A stretch of DNA of 64,000 nucleotides. Origin: an uncultured Methanoregula sp. (GTDB lineage Archaea > Halobacteriota > Methanomicrobia > Methanomicrobiales > Methanospirillaceae). The DNA lies in NCBI RefSeq assembly GCF_963662735.1, contig NZ_OY759744.1, positions 2,088,153 to 2,152,152 on the forward strand, given 5' to 3'. A program made the translations under genes and the position numbers. Positions 26,814-35,902 of this stretch are shown piece by piece (the stretch's first letter is position 1; each line of letters begins with the position of its first letter). The notes beneath the pieces were generated by a model. It had not been told where the DNA came from. It saw only the letters and a program-made list of their open reading frames with translations, and ran no database searches.

Positions 26814-27449
26814 ATGATGCAACACGGGGACCGGGATACCTGGGATAAGGATTATTCGGCACGGGGTCACGTGTGGGGTGGTTCCGTCCACGCTCTCCCC
26901 TCTTTGCCGGCTTCCGCCAGGGTGCTTGAACTGGGATGCGGGAACGGGAAAACCCTTGCGGGGATGCTCCAGCGCGGGTGGGATGTAGTAGCAACCGATT
27001 TCTCTCTTCCCGCCGCAGTCCTGTCCCGGAACGCAGTCCCCGGTACTGCCTCCTGCGAAGTTGTCCTTTCCGATGTAAGATTCTCACCGTTCCGGTCCGG
27101 CTCTTTCGATGCTGTATTCGTGTACCATGTTCTCGGGCACCTGACCGCGGCGGACCGTATTATGTGCGCCCGCGAGATCGGACGGGTTCTCCGGTCCCGG
27201 GGCCGGATTTTTTTCTGTGCATTTTCTGAAAAGGATTTCCGGTTCGGGAAGGGGACGTTGACTGAACCGGGAACGTTTGTCCGGGGAAACGGCATCCGGA
27301 CCCATTATTTTACAACCGATGAAGTGCTGGACCTGTTTGCTCCGTATGATCAGGAATCTGTCGATACCCGGAGCTGGCCCCTGCGTGTCCGGGGCAAAGA
27401 TTATATCCGGTCCGAGATCCAGGCGGTTTTTGTAAAGCGGGAGATCTGA
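26814..27449 (+). CDS. SAM-dependent methyltransferase (class I)
   Basis: 211 residues. Motif I is VLELGCGNGKTLAGML, followed by VVATDFS (motif II acidic residue), SDVRFSPFRSGSFDAVFVYH (motif III/IV) and IGRVLRSRGRIFF. This is a Rossmann-fold methyltransferase of the Methyltransf_11/25 type. The substrate is unknown. Two adjacent ATGs (26814, 26817) are possible starts. It is separated by 125 bp from the CODH operon and probably has its own promoter. Confidence 0.85.
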   Translation: MMQHGDRDTWDKDYSARGHVWGGSVHALPSLPASARVLELGCGNGKTLAGMLQRGWDVVATDFSLPAAVLSRNAVPGTASCEVVLSDVRFSPFRSGSFDAVFVYHVLGHLTAADRIMCAREIGRVLRSRGRIFFCAFSEKDFRFGKGTLTEPGTFVRGNGIRTHYFTTDEVLDLFAPYDQESVDTRSWPLRVRGKDYIRSEIQAVFVKREI

Positions 27450-27502
27450 CGTGGAAGGAAACGTTTTTTTGGCTCCGAGCCTATGACCTTCTGGTAGATT
27501 GT

Positions 27503-28810
27503 ATGAGAAAAAGTATTCTTATCGCCTGTATTATTATTGGTGTTATTCTTACGACCTTTCCCCTCGTCAGCGCTCTTGGGGGAACCGAGGGCTGGATCCA
27601 GGTCAACTGCAATGTCGATGGTGCCAGCGTCAGTTTCAACGGGGATTACCAGGGGGTTATATCGGGCGGGTCCCTGACGGTTCCGGTGTACACAACCGGG
27701 TCACCGGTCAAAAGCATAACGGTAGAGAAGAGCGGGTATACCACGTATTCCACCAGTTCTGTCCAGATGCCGGAACCGGGACAGACCACGACGGTGTATG
27801 CTACCCTGAACCCGATCCCGACACCGGTGCCGGTGAATTATGGTTCGATCGCGGTTGAGTCCCAGCCATCAGGAGCACAGATCTACTTCAACGGGAATTA
27901 CCGTGGCCTGGCTCCGCTGACGATCAACGATGTCTGGCCGGGGAAATATACCATCGGAGCAGAATTATCGGGATACGAGCCCTATACCACGTCAGTTACG
28001 GTTACCTCCGGTTTCCGCTCGAGCGTGTACTGCCCGATGACCCGGCTCGATACCTCTGGTTCGCTGTATATTATCTCCCAGCCAACCGGTTCCAACGTGT
28101 ACCTTGATGGCGTGTACCGGGGAACTACTCCCATCACGCTCAACAACGTCGCTGCTACGACCCATATCGTTCAGCTCGATCACACGGGTTACTATGACTG
28201 GAAATCCACGGTCGATGTCCCGGCCGGGGGAACCCGGACGGTCTCCGGAACCTTAAACCCCATGCCGGCGAGCAATACCGGGTGGGTCTATGTATCTTCC
28301 AGTCCCGGTGGCGCTACCGTGACTATTGATGGTATCAATTTCGGCCAGACCCCGGCCTCCGGCTCGCTCAAACTGAACAATATCCCGGCCGGGGACCAGA
28401 CCATTGCACTCTCGCTCACCGGGTACCAGCCATACTCTGTTGTGACAAGCGTCACTGCAAACACGGTCTCCGAAGTAAGCGCAATTCTCCAGCCGCTTGC
28501 ACCTGTCACTGCCAATGGAGGACTTTCCGTCTCATCAACGCCTGGCGGTGCTAACGTCTTCCTGGACAACAACTTCATTGGTATCACGCCACTCACGGTA
28601 AATAATGTTGCTGCCGGAAGCCACCTCCTGACCCTGAAACTCGACGGGTACCAGGACTATTCAACCACGACCCAGGTAAATGCCGGTGCAACAAGCACGG
28701 TTTCTGCGGTTCTCCCGGCAGCAACCCCTACTCCCCGCTCACCCCTGCTCCCGGTAACGGCTCTCGGAGCCCTGCTCATCATTGTTCTGCTGGTGCGGCG
28801 GAAACCCTGA
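27503..28810 (+). CDS. Exported PEGA-repeat surface protein with C-terminal membrane anchor
   Basis: 435 residues. A signal or anchor segment (ILIACIIIGVILTTFPLVSA) is followed by five PEGA-type beta repeats of about 70-80 residues. The first is diverged (GWIQVNCNVDGASVSFNG). The others carry the pattern P-x-GA-x-V-x-(L/F)-(D/N)-x-x-(F/Y)-x-G-x-(T/A)-P, for example SQPSGAQIYFNGNYRGLAP and STPGGANVFLDNNFIG. A Thr/Pro stalk then leads to a terminal hydrophobic span and RRKP, a typical archaeal surface-anchor arrangement. It is probably part of the cell envelope; substrate or partner unknown. Confidence 0.85.
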   Translation: MRKSILIACIIIGVILTTFPLVSALGGTEGWIQVNCNVDGASVSFNGDYQGVISGGSLTVPVYTTGSPVKSITVEKSGYTTYSTSSVQMPEPGQTTTVYATLNPIPTPVPVNYGSIAVESQPSGAQIYFNGNYRGLAPLTINDVWPGKYTIGAELSGYEPYTTSVTVTSGFRSSVYCPMTRLDTSGSLYIISQPTGSNVYLDGVYRGTTPITLNNVAATTHIVQLDHTGYYDWKSTVDVPAGGTRTVSGTLNPMPASNTGWVYVSSSPGGATVTIDGINFGQTPASGSLKLNNIPAGDQTIALSLTGYQPYSVVTSVTANTVSEVSAILQPLAPVTANGGLSVSSTPGGANVFLDNNFIGITPLTVNNVAAGSHLLTLKLDGYQDYSTTTQVNAGATSTVSAVLPAATPTPRSPLLPVTALGALLIIVLLVRRKP

Positions 28811-28813
28811 TCC

Positions 28814-28821
28814 TTTTTTTT
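28814..28821 (+). terminator. T-tract terminator after the PEGA gene
   Basis: Eight T directly after the stop codon; converges with the archaellin gene end. Confidence 0.4.
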
Positions 28822-28873
28822 ACCCGGAACCTGAGTATGACCTGGAATTTTCCCGGTCTTTAAAAGAAAAAGA

Positions 28874-29443
28874 TTAGTAGATTACATTCACTTTCTGGAT
28901 TGACGCGGGAGCTGTGCGGGTGATCCCGAGTGCCGCCCCAACGGCCGGTTTGATCTCCAGCGAGAACTGATCGTTCTTGAGAATTGCATTGGTTGGCTTG
29001 GCCATAATGTCGAATTGTTCCCCTTTTTCGAGAACATCGTCAATAGTAACTTCGTTCTGGACCGTGGCAATGGACCATTGTCCTGGATTCGGTGTACCTC
29101 CCTTACCTATGCGGGTCAGTGTTTCGAGTTGAGATGCATTACTGTAAGTAATTACCACCTTGTCAAAGTCAACCGGTGTTCCGCCAGGGGCTAATGCAGC
29201 CGAGAAATTGATGGTATCGATCGAGACTGACGGTGTGCCTGTACCATAGATATTGCCTACGATTTCGAGAGTTGAGCTTGCCTGCTGTACACCGGTGTGG
29301 ACAACTTCCTGGCTCTTCTGGGTAGTGAAGAACCCGGCGCCGAGCACCACGTACGAGAACACCGCCGCAACGACAACGAATGCGATGAGCACAATCGCTG
29401 CCTCGAGACCGGTGAATGCAGTATCATTCCTGAATGATTTCAT
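28874..29443 (-). CDS. Archaellin (first copy)
   Basis: 189 residues. The N-terminus has the class III (FlaK-processed) signal with FTGLEAAIVLIAFVVVAAVF, the archaellin assembly helix, then FFTTQKSQEVVHTGVQQASS. The soluble part is a compact beta domain without Cys. Archaellins are pilin-like subunits of the archaellum filament. GAGGTGA precedes the ATG by about 5 nt, and there is a strong TATA box. No fla/arl motor genes are in the window; a paralogue lies at 46697-47275. Confidence 0.9.
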   Translation of the reverse strand: MKSFRNDTAFTGLEAAIVLIAFVVVAAVFSYVVLGAGFFTTQKSQEVVHTGVQQASSTLEIVGNIYGTGTPSVSIDTINFSAALAPGGTPVDFDKVVITYSNASQLETLTRIGKGGTPNPGQWSIATVQNEVTIDDVLEKGEQFDIMAKPTNAILKNDQFSLEIKPAVGAALGITRTAPASIQKVNVIY

Positions 29444-29502
29444 ATTTCACCTCAATGGGCTGATGGTTGATCAAGAGCCCTTGTGAGATGAAGTGTATTA
29501 AT

Positions 29503-29513
29503 AAATTATATAC
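29503..29513 (-). promoter_or_regulatory. TATA box of archaellin gene
   Basis: The plus-strand AAATTATATAC reads GTATATAATTT on the minus strand, a near-consensus archaeal TATA box, about 60 bp upstream of the archaellin ATG. It fits a highly expressed structural gene. Confidence 0.55.
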
Positions 29514-29686
29514 TTTCTCCAGAATATTTAATAAAAAAATATAATAGTGTGCATTTTAATGAATATCAGGGCAACTGAACATCCCGATTTGATTGGTTAA
29601 AGAATGCGGAGGAGCCCCTGTCCCTGTAAGAAAATGTCTTGTCAGGTCTTTGTCTGAAATCAGGTTTTTAATGTCGTTGAGCAGGG

Positions 29687-30556
29687 TTACCGTTTTTTCC
29701 CGGGATATCCGCCGTACCCTGCAGCTGCACAGACAATGAGTGCAAAGCCTGCCAGAGTAAAATCAAATCCCGGGGAGGCCGGTGTCGTGGAGCCCGGGGC
29801 CGGACCGGCATACGCGAGGCCAACAGACACTTTGAGTTTTTCTCCCGGCTTGACGGTTATCGTTTTTGTTACCGGGGCAAATCCGTCTTTCTGGAAGCTG
29901 AGTGTATGAGTCCCGGCCGGTATATCGGGAAACTGGGACGGGGCATTGCCGATATAGGTTCCGTCCATGTACACCTGAACGGCAGATGGGGATGAGGTAA
30001 TATTGAGCGTGCCGGAATTCTGCTGTGCTGCCGCAGCAGCTGCTTTTGTGGGATCGACAATCGTATGAGTTACCGATGGCAGGACATCGATGTTGTCGAA
30101 CTGGCGGGAAAACCCATCCGGGAATGTGAGGGTAATTGTTGCCGGAGAAAAGTCAGCGGATACTACGGTCGAGAGTGCAGAAGAATGGAGGGCGATCTCG
30201 GCCTTCTTGAAATTCATGGACGCGGTGCGGTATTCGGTTCCCTGTGCAACATCGGATGTGTCGGCAAAATTCTTAAGGATGAGCGAGGCGCTTGACCGGT
30301 CCATGGAGATGAGGGTCGGGGCTTCCGAACTGGTAGTGAGCCCTTTTTTGAGTTCCTCTTCGAGAAGAGACTGCGGGATGGCATTTTCGATGAGTCCCTC
30401 AAGAGTGAACCGGAAGGTTGCCGTTGCGTCGCCATTTTTATTGATGGTTACATCCAGCGAATTGGCCGTGAATGCGCTTGCCGGTGCAGCGATAAAAAAT
30501 GCGATGCAGAAAATAATGAGCAATCCGCGCAGAATCTTTGGTACAGGATATGTCAT
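29687..30556 (-). CDS. Exported protein with a PEGA domain and C-terminal membrane span
   Basis: 289 residues. A signal peptide (LLIIFCIAFFIAAPASA) is followed by a domain of about 130 residues of unknown type. A single PEGA domain follows (NITSSPSAVQVYMDGTYIG), then a Pro/Thr linker and a hydrophobic C-terminus (FTLAGFALIVCAAAGYGG) ending in KKR. It resembles the surface protein at 27503 in its ending and PEGA module, so the two may belong to the same envelope set, but it is not a repeat protein. Confidence 0.75.
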   Translation of the reverse strand: MTYPVPKILRGLLIIFCIAFFIAAPASAFTANSLDVTINKNGDATATFRFTLEGLIENAIPQSLLEEELKKGLTTSSEAPTLISMDRSSASLILKNFADTSDVAQGTEYRTASMNFKKAEIALHSSALSTVVSADFSPATITLTFPDGFSRQFDNIDVLPSVTHTIVDPTKAAAAAAQQNSGTLNITSSPSAVQVYMDGTYIGNAPSQFPDIPAGTHTLSFQKDGFAPVTKTITVKPGEKLKVSVGLAYAGPAPGSTTPASPGFDFTLAGFALIVCAAAGYGGYPGKKR

Positions 30557-30801
30557 GGCTATCTTCTCCGGATATGATCGAACAACCGGATTGTTTTATT
30601 ACCTTTCTGCATTCATAGCCGATAATCTTTCAGTATCTGCAGGAGACCTGCATGCGCTCTGGCCGATCCATTTTGCGCCGTTAAGCTGTTCCTGCGCTTT
30701 TCTTATAACCCGGGACGGGTAATGCGACGATCCCGTGATTCCAAAATGTGCGTTTCAGCCTCCAGTTTAATATAGTGCCGGACACGAACCTTCCGGTACT
30801 C

Positions 30802-31461
30802 ATGATTGACGCTCTCATCAGCATCTTTCTGCATCTCGATCAGAACCTGCCGCTCATAACCCAGGAGTACGGCATATGGACATACATCATCCTGTTTTTC
30901 ATTATTTTTTTTGAGACCGGTTTTGTTATCTTCCCGTTCCTTCCCGGAGATTCTTTGCTCTTTGTCGGGGGTGCTGCGGCAGCAGCCGGTATCCTCGACC
31001 TCCCGCTATTACTCCTCGCCATCATCCTCGGGGCGGTTATTGGCGATACCGTGAACTACTGGATTGCCAACCGGCTGGGGCTCCGTCTCTTTCTCGAACG
31101 GTTTCCCACTATCGTCAAACAGGAACATATCGACCGGACCTACGGGTTTTTTGAAAAATATGGCGGGGCAACGATCTTTGTTGCCCGCTTTGTCCCGCTC
31201 GTGAGGACATTTGCCCCCTTCCTTGCCGGGATCGGGTCCATGCAGTACCGGCGGTTCCTGTTCTACAACATCCTTGGTGCGGTCTGCTGGGCGCTCAGTA
31301 TCACCCTGCTGGGATATTATGCGGGAACCTTTTCCATTGTCAAGGAGAACATGAGTCTCCTTCTCCTTGGCGTGATCCTGCTCATGGCCGGGACATTAAC
31401 TCTCATTGCCGTGGGAATCATAAAATCGTATTTTCTGCAGAAAAAGGGCGGGTCCAATTAA
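30802..31461 (+). CDS. DedA-family membrane protein
   Basis: 219 residues from ATG 30802; the upstream GTG at 30748 adds 18 residues unlike family members. Five to six hydrophobic segments. DedA hallmarks are present: FETGFVIFPFLPGDSLLF, GDTVNYWIANRLG and VARFVPLVRTFAPFLAGIG, the last matching the re-entrant loop with essential Arg. DedA/DTT proteins are putative phospholipid or undecaprenyl/dolichyl phosphate scramblases in the cytoplasmic membrane. It is divergent from the PEGA gene at 29687-30556. Confidence 0.9.
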   Translation: MIDALISIFLHLDQNLPLITQEYGIWTYIILFFIIFFETGFVIFPFLPGDSLLFVGGAAAAAGILDLPLLLLAIILGAVIGDTVNYWIANRLGLRLFLERFPTIVKQEHIDRTYGFFEKYGGATIFVARFVPLVRTFAPFLAGIGSMQYRRFLFYNILGAVCWALSITLLGYYAGTFSIVKENMSLLLLGVILLMAGTLTLIAVGIIKSYFLQKKGGSN

Positions 31462-31572
31462 TCCGGCACGTGCATCCCGTTCCGGCAAAACCCTGCAAAC
31501 CTGCCGGATCCGTCTTTCATCATGCCGGCGGATTTTTTTTAGCAACCTGGATTCTGGACGCTGGAAAAAAAG

Positions 31573-32088
31573 TTATTCCTTGTTGTGCCCGGCCGGTGAT
31601 GCGTGCATCATCAGGAGAGCCCCTGCCAGACAGAGGATGGAGATGGGTATGATCAGGGTTTCCCATTTCAGGGCTGCTGAACCGACGATGATGACATGCT
31701 CGAGCACATTGACGGCCAGGATGACGATGATTACCTGGAGCAGCGTGGTCTTGAGTTCGCTGATGCTGCTGATACGGAGCCAGCTGGGAAGGTTTGCCAG
31801 GGTGCTCTCCATCGAACTGTTGATGAACAGGTTGTAAATCCCGAACGAGAATATGAGAAGTACGAGTGCAAAGAGGAATGCATCCACGGCCTGGACGAGT
31901 GCTACCGATGCTATTGTGCCCTGGTCGATGTGTTCCGGGAGGAAGAGTTCCCTTGAATCAATGAACAGGTAGAGGATCGCGGTGATGGTGCGTGCAGCCC
32001 CGATGAGAAACATCACGGCTGCCCCGACAAACAATGAGACCACGGCGATAAGGCTGATATACCGGAGAGCTAAGAACCGATTAAACAT
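31573..32088 (-). CDS. UPF0114 (YqhA-like) membrane protein
   Basis: 171 residues with about four hydrophobic segments (near 9-30, 66-86, 115-135 and 140-160). The centre has NLPSWLRISSISELKTTLLQ, closely matching the conserved UPF0114 segment. Function in the family is unknown. The gene is transcribed toward dedA and away from the mptG gene, and stands alone. Confidence 0.8.
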   Translation of the reverse strand: MFNRFLALRYISLIAVVSLFVGAAVMFLIGAARTITAILYLFIDSRELFLPEHIDQGTIASVALVQAVDAFLFALVLLIFSFGIYNLFINSSMESTLANLPSWLRISSISELKTTLLQVIIVILAVNVLEHVIIVGSAALKWETLIIPISILCLAGALLMMHASPAGHNKE

Positions 32089-32147
32089 CCGGTGATATTC
32101 TTGTCCGGCAGGATAATGAACTATGCTGTTTTGTAGTAAAAATGGAT

Positions 32148-33227
32148 TTATTGCCGGTGTGACATGACCAGCCCGTGATTGTCGGCTTTTGTGGCAATGG
32201 CGATTTTGAGGCCAAGGGGTTTGAGCAGGGCTTCCAGTTTTTTCCGGTCAAGTGCGGTCACGACCGCAATGGAAGGGCCGACCGAACTCATGCCGACAAA
32301 TTCGAGACCCGCTTCCCGGAGCTGGCTCATGTAATGGTAGATCTCGAAACTGTGATGCTCGACTTCGGCACGTTTCGATCCCCGGAACTCGATCTCCCAG
32401 ATGACATTCCCGATCTTTTTTAAGTCATCCTCTTCAAGGGCAGGGATGAGGTCCATTAAGAAGAGGTACGCCTTGAGCTCGCGGTCGCGGTAATCCAGGG
32501 TCCGGGCCCGGTTCATGAGCAGGTCGAATTCCTGGGTTCCCGCCGAGGATATATCGGTCGGGGGGATGATGATGTACACGTTTTTCTTTTCAGCAAAGGT
32601 GTGATGATAGACGAGCGTAAGCTCGTCGCCCATCACGGCCATTCCGCCATGGGTGCTGACTGCCGGGCCGACACCGGTCTCGAACCCGAATGCAATGGAA
32701 CCATCGGCCGTCTCCTCGACATAGTTATGCCCGATCAGTTTTCGGAGTTGGTCATTCGAGAGCGGGGAGCCCACAGCCTCGTTGAGAGCGGTTGCGACAG
32801 CGATCATCACTGTGCTCGTAGAGCCGAGTCCAACATGTTTGTACTCGTGATCAGTCACCCGGATCCGGAATCCTCCGGTGTAGCCCACCGCTTTTTTGAA
32901 GACGGCAACGAAATTTTCCACGATCACCGCACGGTTGTAATCGATCTCCACACCCTTTTTGGTGCAGCTGACTTCCGCAATGCAGTAACACCGGATAGCA
33001 AACCCTATGCCGCCTCCGCCGGGATGGTCCGGGGCAAAACGGTTCATGTCGAGAACCGTGAGATGGATGCGGGCCGGGGCTTTTACGATAATGGTCCCTT
33101 TCTTTGGCTTGAGCAGGAAGGCCGTCTTCTCAAGGCCAAGGGTTTTTAAGTCCTTACCGGGGGCAAACGTCTTGAAATCGTATTCCACAAGGTCAAGATC
33201 CCCCCCGCGAATCTTCATGATCGGCAT
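32148..33227 (-). CDS. mptG: Beta-ribofuranosylaminobenzene 5'-phosphate synthase
   Basis: 359 residues from ATG 33227. The enzyme couples p-hydroxybenzoate or p-aminobenzoate with PRPP, with loss of CO2 and PPi, in methanopterin synthesis. It belongs to the GHMP-like family: ARIHLTVLDMNRFAPDHPGG near 45, GLGSTSTVMIAVATALN as the glycine-rich loop, and FVGMSSVGPSIAVVT near the C-terminus. An upstream in-frame start at 33356 would add 43 residues of low conservation. AGGAAGTG lies about 9 nt before the chosen ATG. The DUF2148 gene precedes it on the same strand. Confidence 0.87.
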   Translation of the reverse strand: MPIMKIRGGDLDLVEYDFKTFAPGKDLKTLGLEKTAFLLKPKKGTIIVKAPARIHLTVLDMNRFAPDHPGGGGIGFAIRCYCIAEVSCTKKGVEIDYNRAVIVENFVAVFKKAVGYTGGFRIRVTDHEYKHVGLGSTSTVMIAVATALNEAVGSPLSNDQLRKLIGHNYVEETADGSIAFGFETGVGPAVSTHGGMAVMGDELTLVYHHTFAEKKNVYIIIPPTDISSAGTQEFDLLMNRARTLDYRDRELKAYLFLMDLIPALEEDDLKKIGNVIWEIEFRGSKRAEVEHHSFEIYHYMSQLREAGLEFVGMSSVGPSIAVVTALDRKKLEALLKPLGLKIAIATKADNHGLVMSHRQ

Positions 33228-33361
33228 AGGTAACACTTCCTGTTTGGACCCCTCCCTGAAAATGGTTTCGAATTCGGATTGAGATCTCTCTGCCCGGATA
33301 ACGCCCTTTCCAACCGGGTTCGTTATCTCACGTGGTTGCAGTTCTGCCGCAGGCAAAAAAT

Positions 33362-33922
33362 TTATTTTGCAGAAACCCGGTCAAAGAAAATGTTTTTCCC
33401 GGTGGCCGAAAGCGGGATGGCATAGGCCACCGTGCATTCTTTCCCGAGAAGGCCGAGATCCATTGCGGCCACTCCGCCGGAGTACATGATCCGGTTGTCC
33501 ACGTTGTGGATCTGGGCGGTCTTGACTGCGGATCCTATGGCAATCCCAAGGTCTGTCATACGGACAGCGCAGTTCGGGCCATCGAACGGCGTTGAAAGCA
33601 TTTTTTTATCTTTGCGGGCCATTTCCAGTTCCGCACATGTGGCATACCCGCAGGCCCCGCAGTTGACCCCGGCCGGCCTGTCCCCGGCTGCCCCGATGAT
33701 AACGCAGGCATCCGATGCCTCGATATTCTTTGCATCCCTTAAGAAGAAACCGATGTTTCGCTCTTTTCCCAGCTGTTCGAGTCGTGTGGCAAGTCTTTTC
33801 ATATCCCGTTTCGGGAGAACGCGGATCTCAAGCGTGTCCACGCCCTTTCCTTTCGGGGCGGTTCGTGCAGCAAGCGCCATAAGGTCGGCAACGGTCAGCA
33901 CTGCGTTCTGTTCCGGAGTCAT
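33362..33922 (-). CDS. DUF2148 ferredoxin-domain protein
   Basis: 186 residues from ATG 33922; a longer frame to 34021 was rejected because its extension is non-conserved in character. The middle contains NCGACGYATC, a compact Fe-S cysteine motif, and GPNCAVRMTDLGIAIGSAV follows. DUF2148 proteins are found throughout methanogens and some bacteria, and probably carry a 4Fe-4S cluster. Their role is unknown. It is upstream of mptG on the same strand with 134 bp between, and may be co-transcribed. Confidence 0.85.
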   Translation of the reverse strand: MTPEQNAVLTVADLMALAARTAPKGKGVDTLEIRVLPKRDMKRLATRLEQLGKERNIGFFLRDAKNIEASDACVIIGAAGDRPAGVNCGACGYATCAELEMARKDKKMLSTPFDGPNCAVRMTDLGIAIGSAVKTAQIHNVDNRIMYSGGVAAMDLGLLGKECTVAYAIPLSATGKNIFFDRVSAK

Positions 33923-34021
33923 GATGAAGTATAGGCATGATGAAGAGAATAAGCGTTCCGGAAAGCGGCCGATCTTTTTTTTTACAGAATTACTTGGTAT
34001 CGGCAATGCATGTGATCCCAA

Positions 34022-34418
34022 TTACTCGGGACTGAAAATATTACTGAAAATAACGGGAGATTTTTGCGGGGTCTGCCTGCTTGATCACCTTTTTTATCAG
34101 CTCTACCCTTAACAAAAGAGGAGTTATTGGGGGTCCGGGAGATGCGATAAAATACGCCCTGTACGGGCACCGTTTCCCGTTTTTGCGATCCGGCTCATTC
34201 TTGAAATGCCCGTAAAATTGCCCGATTGGATTCCAGTGGAAACAGGGGCCAATTATTGGCTATTTTGCTGAAATTCGGTTGAAATGCACCTCGTCTTTTG
34301 GCCTTTAATGGGCATAGAATCAAGGCTGTTTTTGCCATTAAGAATTCCCAAAAGACTCCCAAAAACTCTGTTAAAATGCGAATATGAATGCCGTTTTTTC
34401 CGGACCCCAAAAACCAGT
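34022..34418. other. Gene-free interval
   Basis: About 400 bp with no convincing gene. A 75-codon minus-strand frame (34195-34422) begins with GTG overlapping the stop of the RHH-like gene, but the sequence looks unstructured and matches no toxin family I know. The left half is mixed composition with no clear hairpin. Confidence 0.4.
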
Positions 34419-34553
34419 TCACTTCTCCTTCGAATGTTCCTGGTAAAAATCGATCAACCGGTTGAGGATGGTATCATAGCTCTCTGATTTTTTGCCAAGA
34501 TCAGCTAATTTGTCCCGCGTTTCCGTCTGGATCTTGATCGTAGTCAGAGACAT
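34419..34553 (-). CDS. 44-aa ribbon-helix-helix/VapB-like antitoxin-type protein
   Basis: ATG at 34553 to TGA at 34419. The protein begins MSLTTIKIQTETRDKLADLG, the beta strand and first helix of an RHH-like fold, then ESYDTILNRLIDFYQ as second helix. This closely resembles the short DUF7557/VapB-type antitoxins of haloarchaea and methanogens. A PIN or RelE toxin normally follows, but none is visible, so it is an orphan. TATA-like ATACTTGGTATA lies about 30-40 bp upstream on the minus strand. It is divergent from the gene at 34663. Confidence 0.72.
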   Translation of the reverse strand: MSLTTIKIQTETRDKLADLGKKSESYDTILNRLIDFYQEHSKEK

Positions 34554-34662
34554 CTCATTCTTTTATGACGGATTATACCAAGTATGTAATCTTCATACCT
34601 TTGGATAAATTTATGCTTAATGGATACCTACGTTAGATCCGGATGTGACCCGGAGATGACCC

Positions 34663-35019
34663 ATGCCCAAAGAATCCAACCCAAAAATCCCCACGCTCGA
34701 CCTCGCGACCGACATCATCCTCTACCGCTCGCTGCGCCATAATCTCGATGATGGTTCGCGGAGGGAACGCGGCACGGATCTCTTCGTTGCAAATGACGCG
34801 GACGGGACAACAACATTTTATTTCCGGTACTGGACCTGGAACAGCACCAGCCCGGGCATCTGCCAGATAACGTCAAGAGAAGAAGCGGCCCGGTTCGTCC
34901 GGGACCGTTTCACAAAACCGGGATTATTCTCCGGCTGGAACCACCGGGAGATCAAGGGATTTTTGCCGGAAGTGTACCGGAACGAACGATTGCAAGCTAC
35001 GGACCGGAATCCTGCTTGA
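34663..35019 (+). CDS. Hypothetical protein, 118 aa
   Basis: Preceded by GGAGATGA, a good ribosome binding site. The protein is soluble and aromatic-rich: DLFVANDADGTTTFYFRYWTW is the core strand-rich part, here about residues 39-58, followed by a charged helical half. No cysteine cluster, no membrane segment and no recognised family. Some similarity in style to small archaeal DUF proteins, not assigned. It is divergent from the RHH-like gene. Confidence 0.6.
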   Translation: MPKESNPKIPTLDLATDIILYRSLRHNLDDGSRRERGTDLFVANDADGTTTFYFRYWTWNSTSPGICQITSREEAARFVRDRFTKPGLFSGWNHREIKGFLPEVYRNERLQATDRNPA

Positions 35020-35083
35020 TCATTCTGGTACTGTCCAGTGTCGTGGATCACGACCATTCAGCAGGATCTGTCAGGGAAAAAAG

Positions 35084-35377
35084 TTAAAGAATTTCTTCAG
35101 ATTCATCTTCGGGTTCGGTTTCAGGTTCTGACGGCGGGATCGTTTCAACCTTCCAGCAGAAGTAGCCGATACTCACTGCCATCAGGAGTACGAGCAGGAT
35201 GGCACTGAAGATATTCTCCGCCACGAGCAGGTTGATGGGAATATTCATGCCCATTTTATCGTTGAAGAACCCGATGAAGAGAGCGATCACGAGGAACAGG
35301 ATGGCCCCGACAATGCAACCAAGCATGACTGCTGCAGCAAGTCGCAGGAAATTTGGTTTTGGTGAAGTTTCCGCCAT
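35084..35377 (-). CDS. Small two-span membrane protein with acidic tail
   Basis: 97 residues. Two hydrophobic spans (about 13-37 and 55-74) with a short loop, then a strongly acidic tail (EPETEPEDESEE). No family recognised. It stands between the 34663 gene and the thioesterase, convergent with the former. Confidence 0.6.
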   Translation of the reverse strand: MAETSPKPNFLRLAAAVMLGCIVGAILFLVIALFIGFFNDKMGMNIPINLLVAENIFSAILLVLLMAVSIGYFCWKVETIPPSEPETEPEDESEEIL

Positions 35378-35454
35378 GGAAAAACTATTTTGCCCCCTTG
35401 ATATTTAGCGGTTGCCTTTGGGATATGAGGTCTGGCCTGTTTTTTGCACAGTAA

Positions 35455-35871
35455 CTATACCGGGGGACTGACCTGCAGGGACACGCCTTCAAACTCGGCA
35501 ATGAGCCGTTCGCCCTCGTGCACGACAACCCGGTACGTGGAATATTTCCCGTTGTCGGCAGCCAGCATTGCCCGGGCCACAAGAGCACCGGAAGCAGGAG
35601 CAATGTAATGGATATGCACGGAGACGGCTACCCGGTCTTTTCCCCCGCAGTTTGCTGCAATACCGAATGCCTGGTCTGCAAGGGCAAAGATTGCACCTCC
35701 GTGGGCTACGCCATGCGGGTTCTTCTTTCCCGTGCAGTCCATGACCACCTCCGCAAACCCGTCCCGTGCACTGGTGACCGTCATTCCGAGAAGTTTTGCA
35801 AATTCGCTCTCGTTAAATGCCATGACACTCTTATCGGCAGTTCCCAAAGATGCTTCATGGATCCCTGACAT
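35455..35871 (-). CDS. PaaI-type hotdog thioesterase
   Basis: 138 residues. The hotdog motif HGVAHGGAIFALADQAFG (about residues 53-70) includes the catalytic-region Asp and matches PaaI/YbgC-type acyl-CoA thioesterases. VAVSVHIHYIAPA forms the central strand. Likely hydrolyses an acyl- or aryl-CoA; the substrate is unknown. The start could be ATG 35823 (16 residues shorter). Confidence 0.85.
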   Translation of the reverse strand: MSGIHEASLGTADKSVMAFNESEFAKLLGMTVTSARDGFAEVVMDCTGKKNPHGVAHGGAIFALADQAFGIAANCGGKDRVAVSVHIHYIAPASGALVARAMLAADNGKYSTYRVVVHEGERLIAEFEGVSLQVSPPV

Positions 35872-35902
35872 GGCTGTTAAAACGAATTACCGCTAACGAG
35901 GA

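Noticed and set aside
34195..34422. 75-codon frame overlapping the RHH-like gene stop by GTGA
   Set aside because: Ribosome binding site is too close (2 nt) and the sequence matches no toxin; kept only as a possibility.
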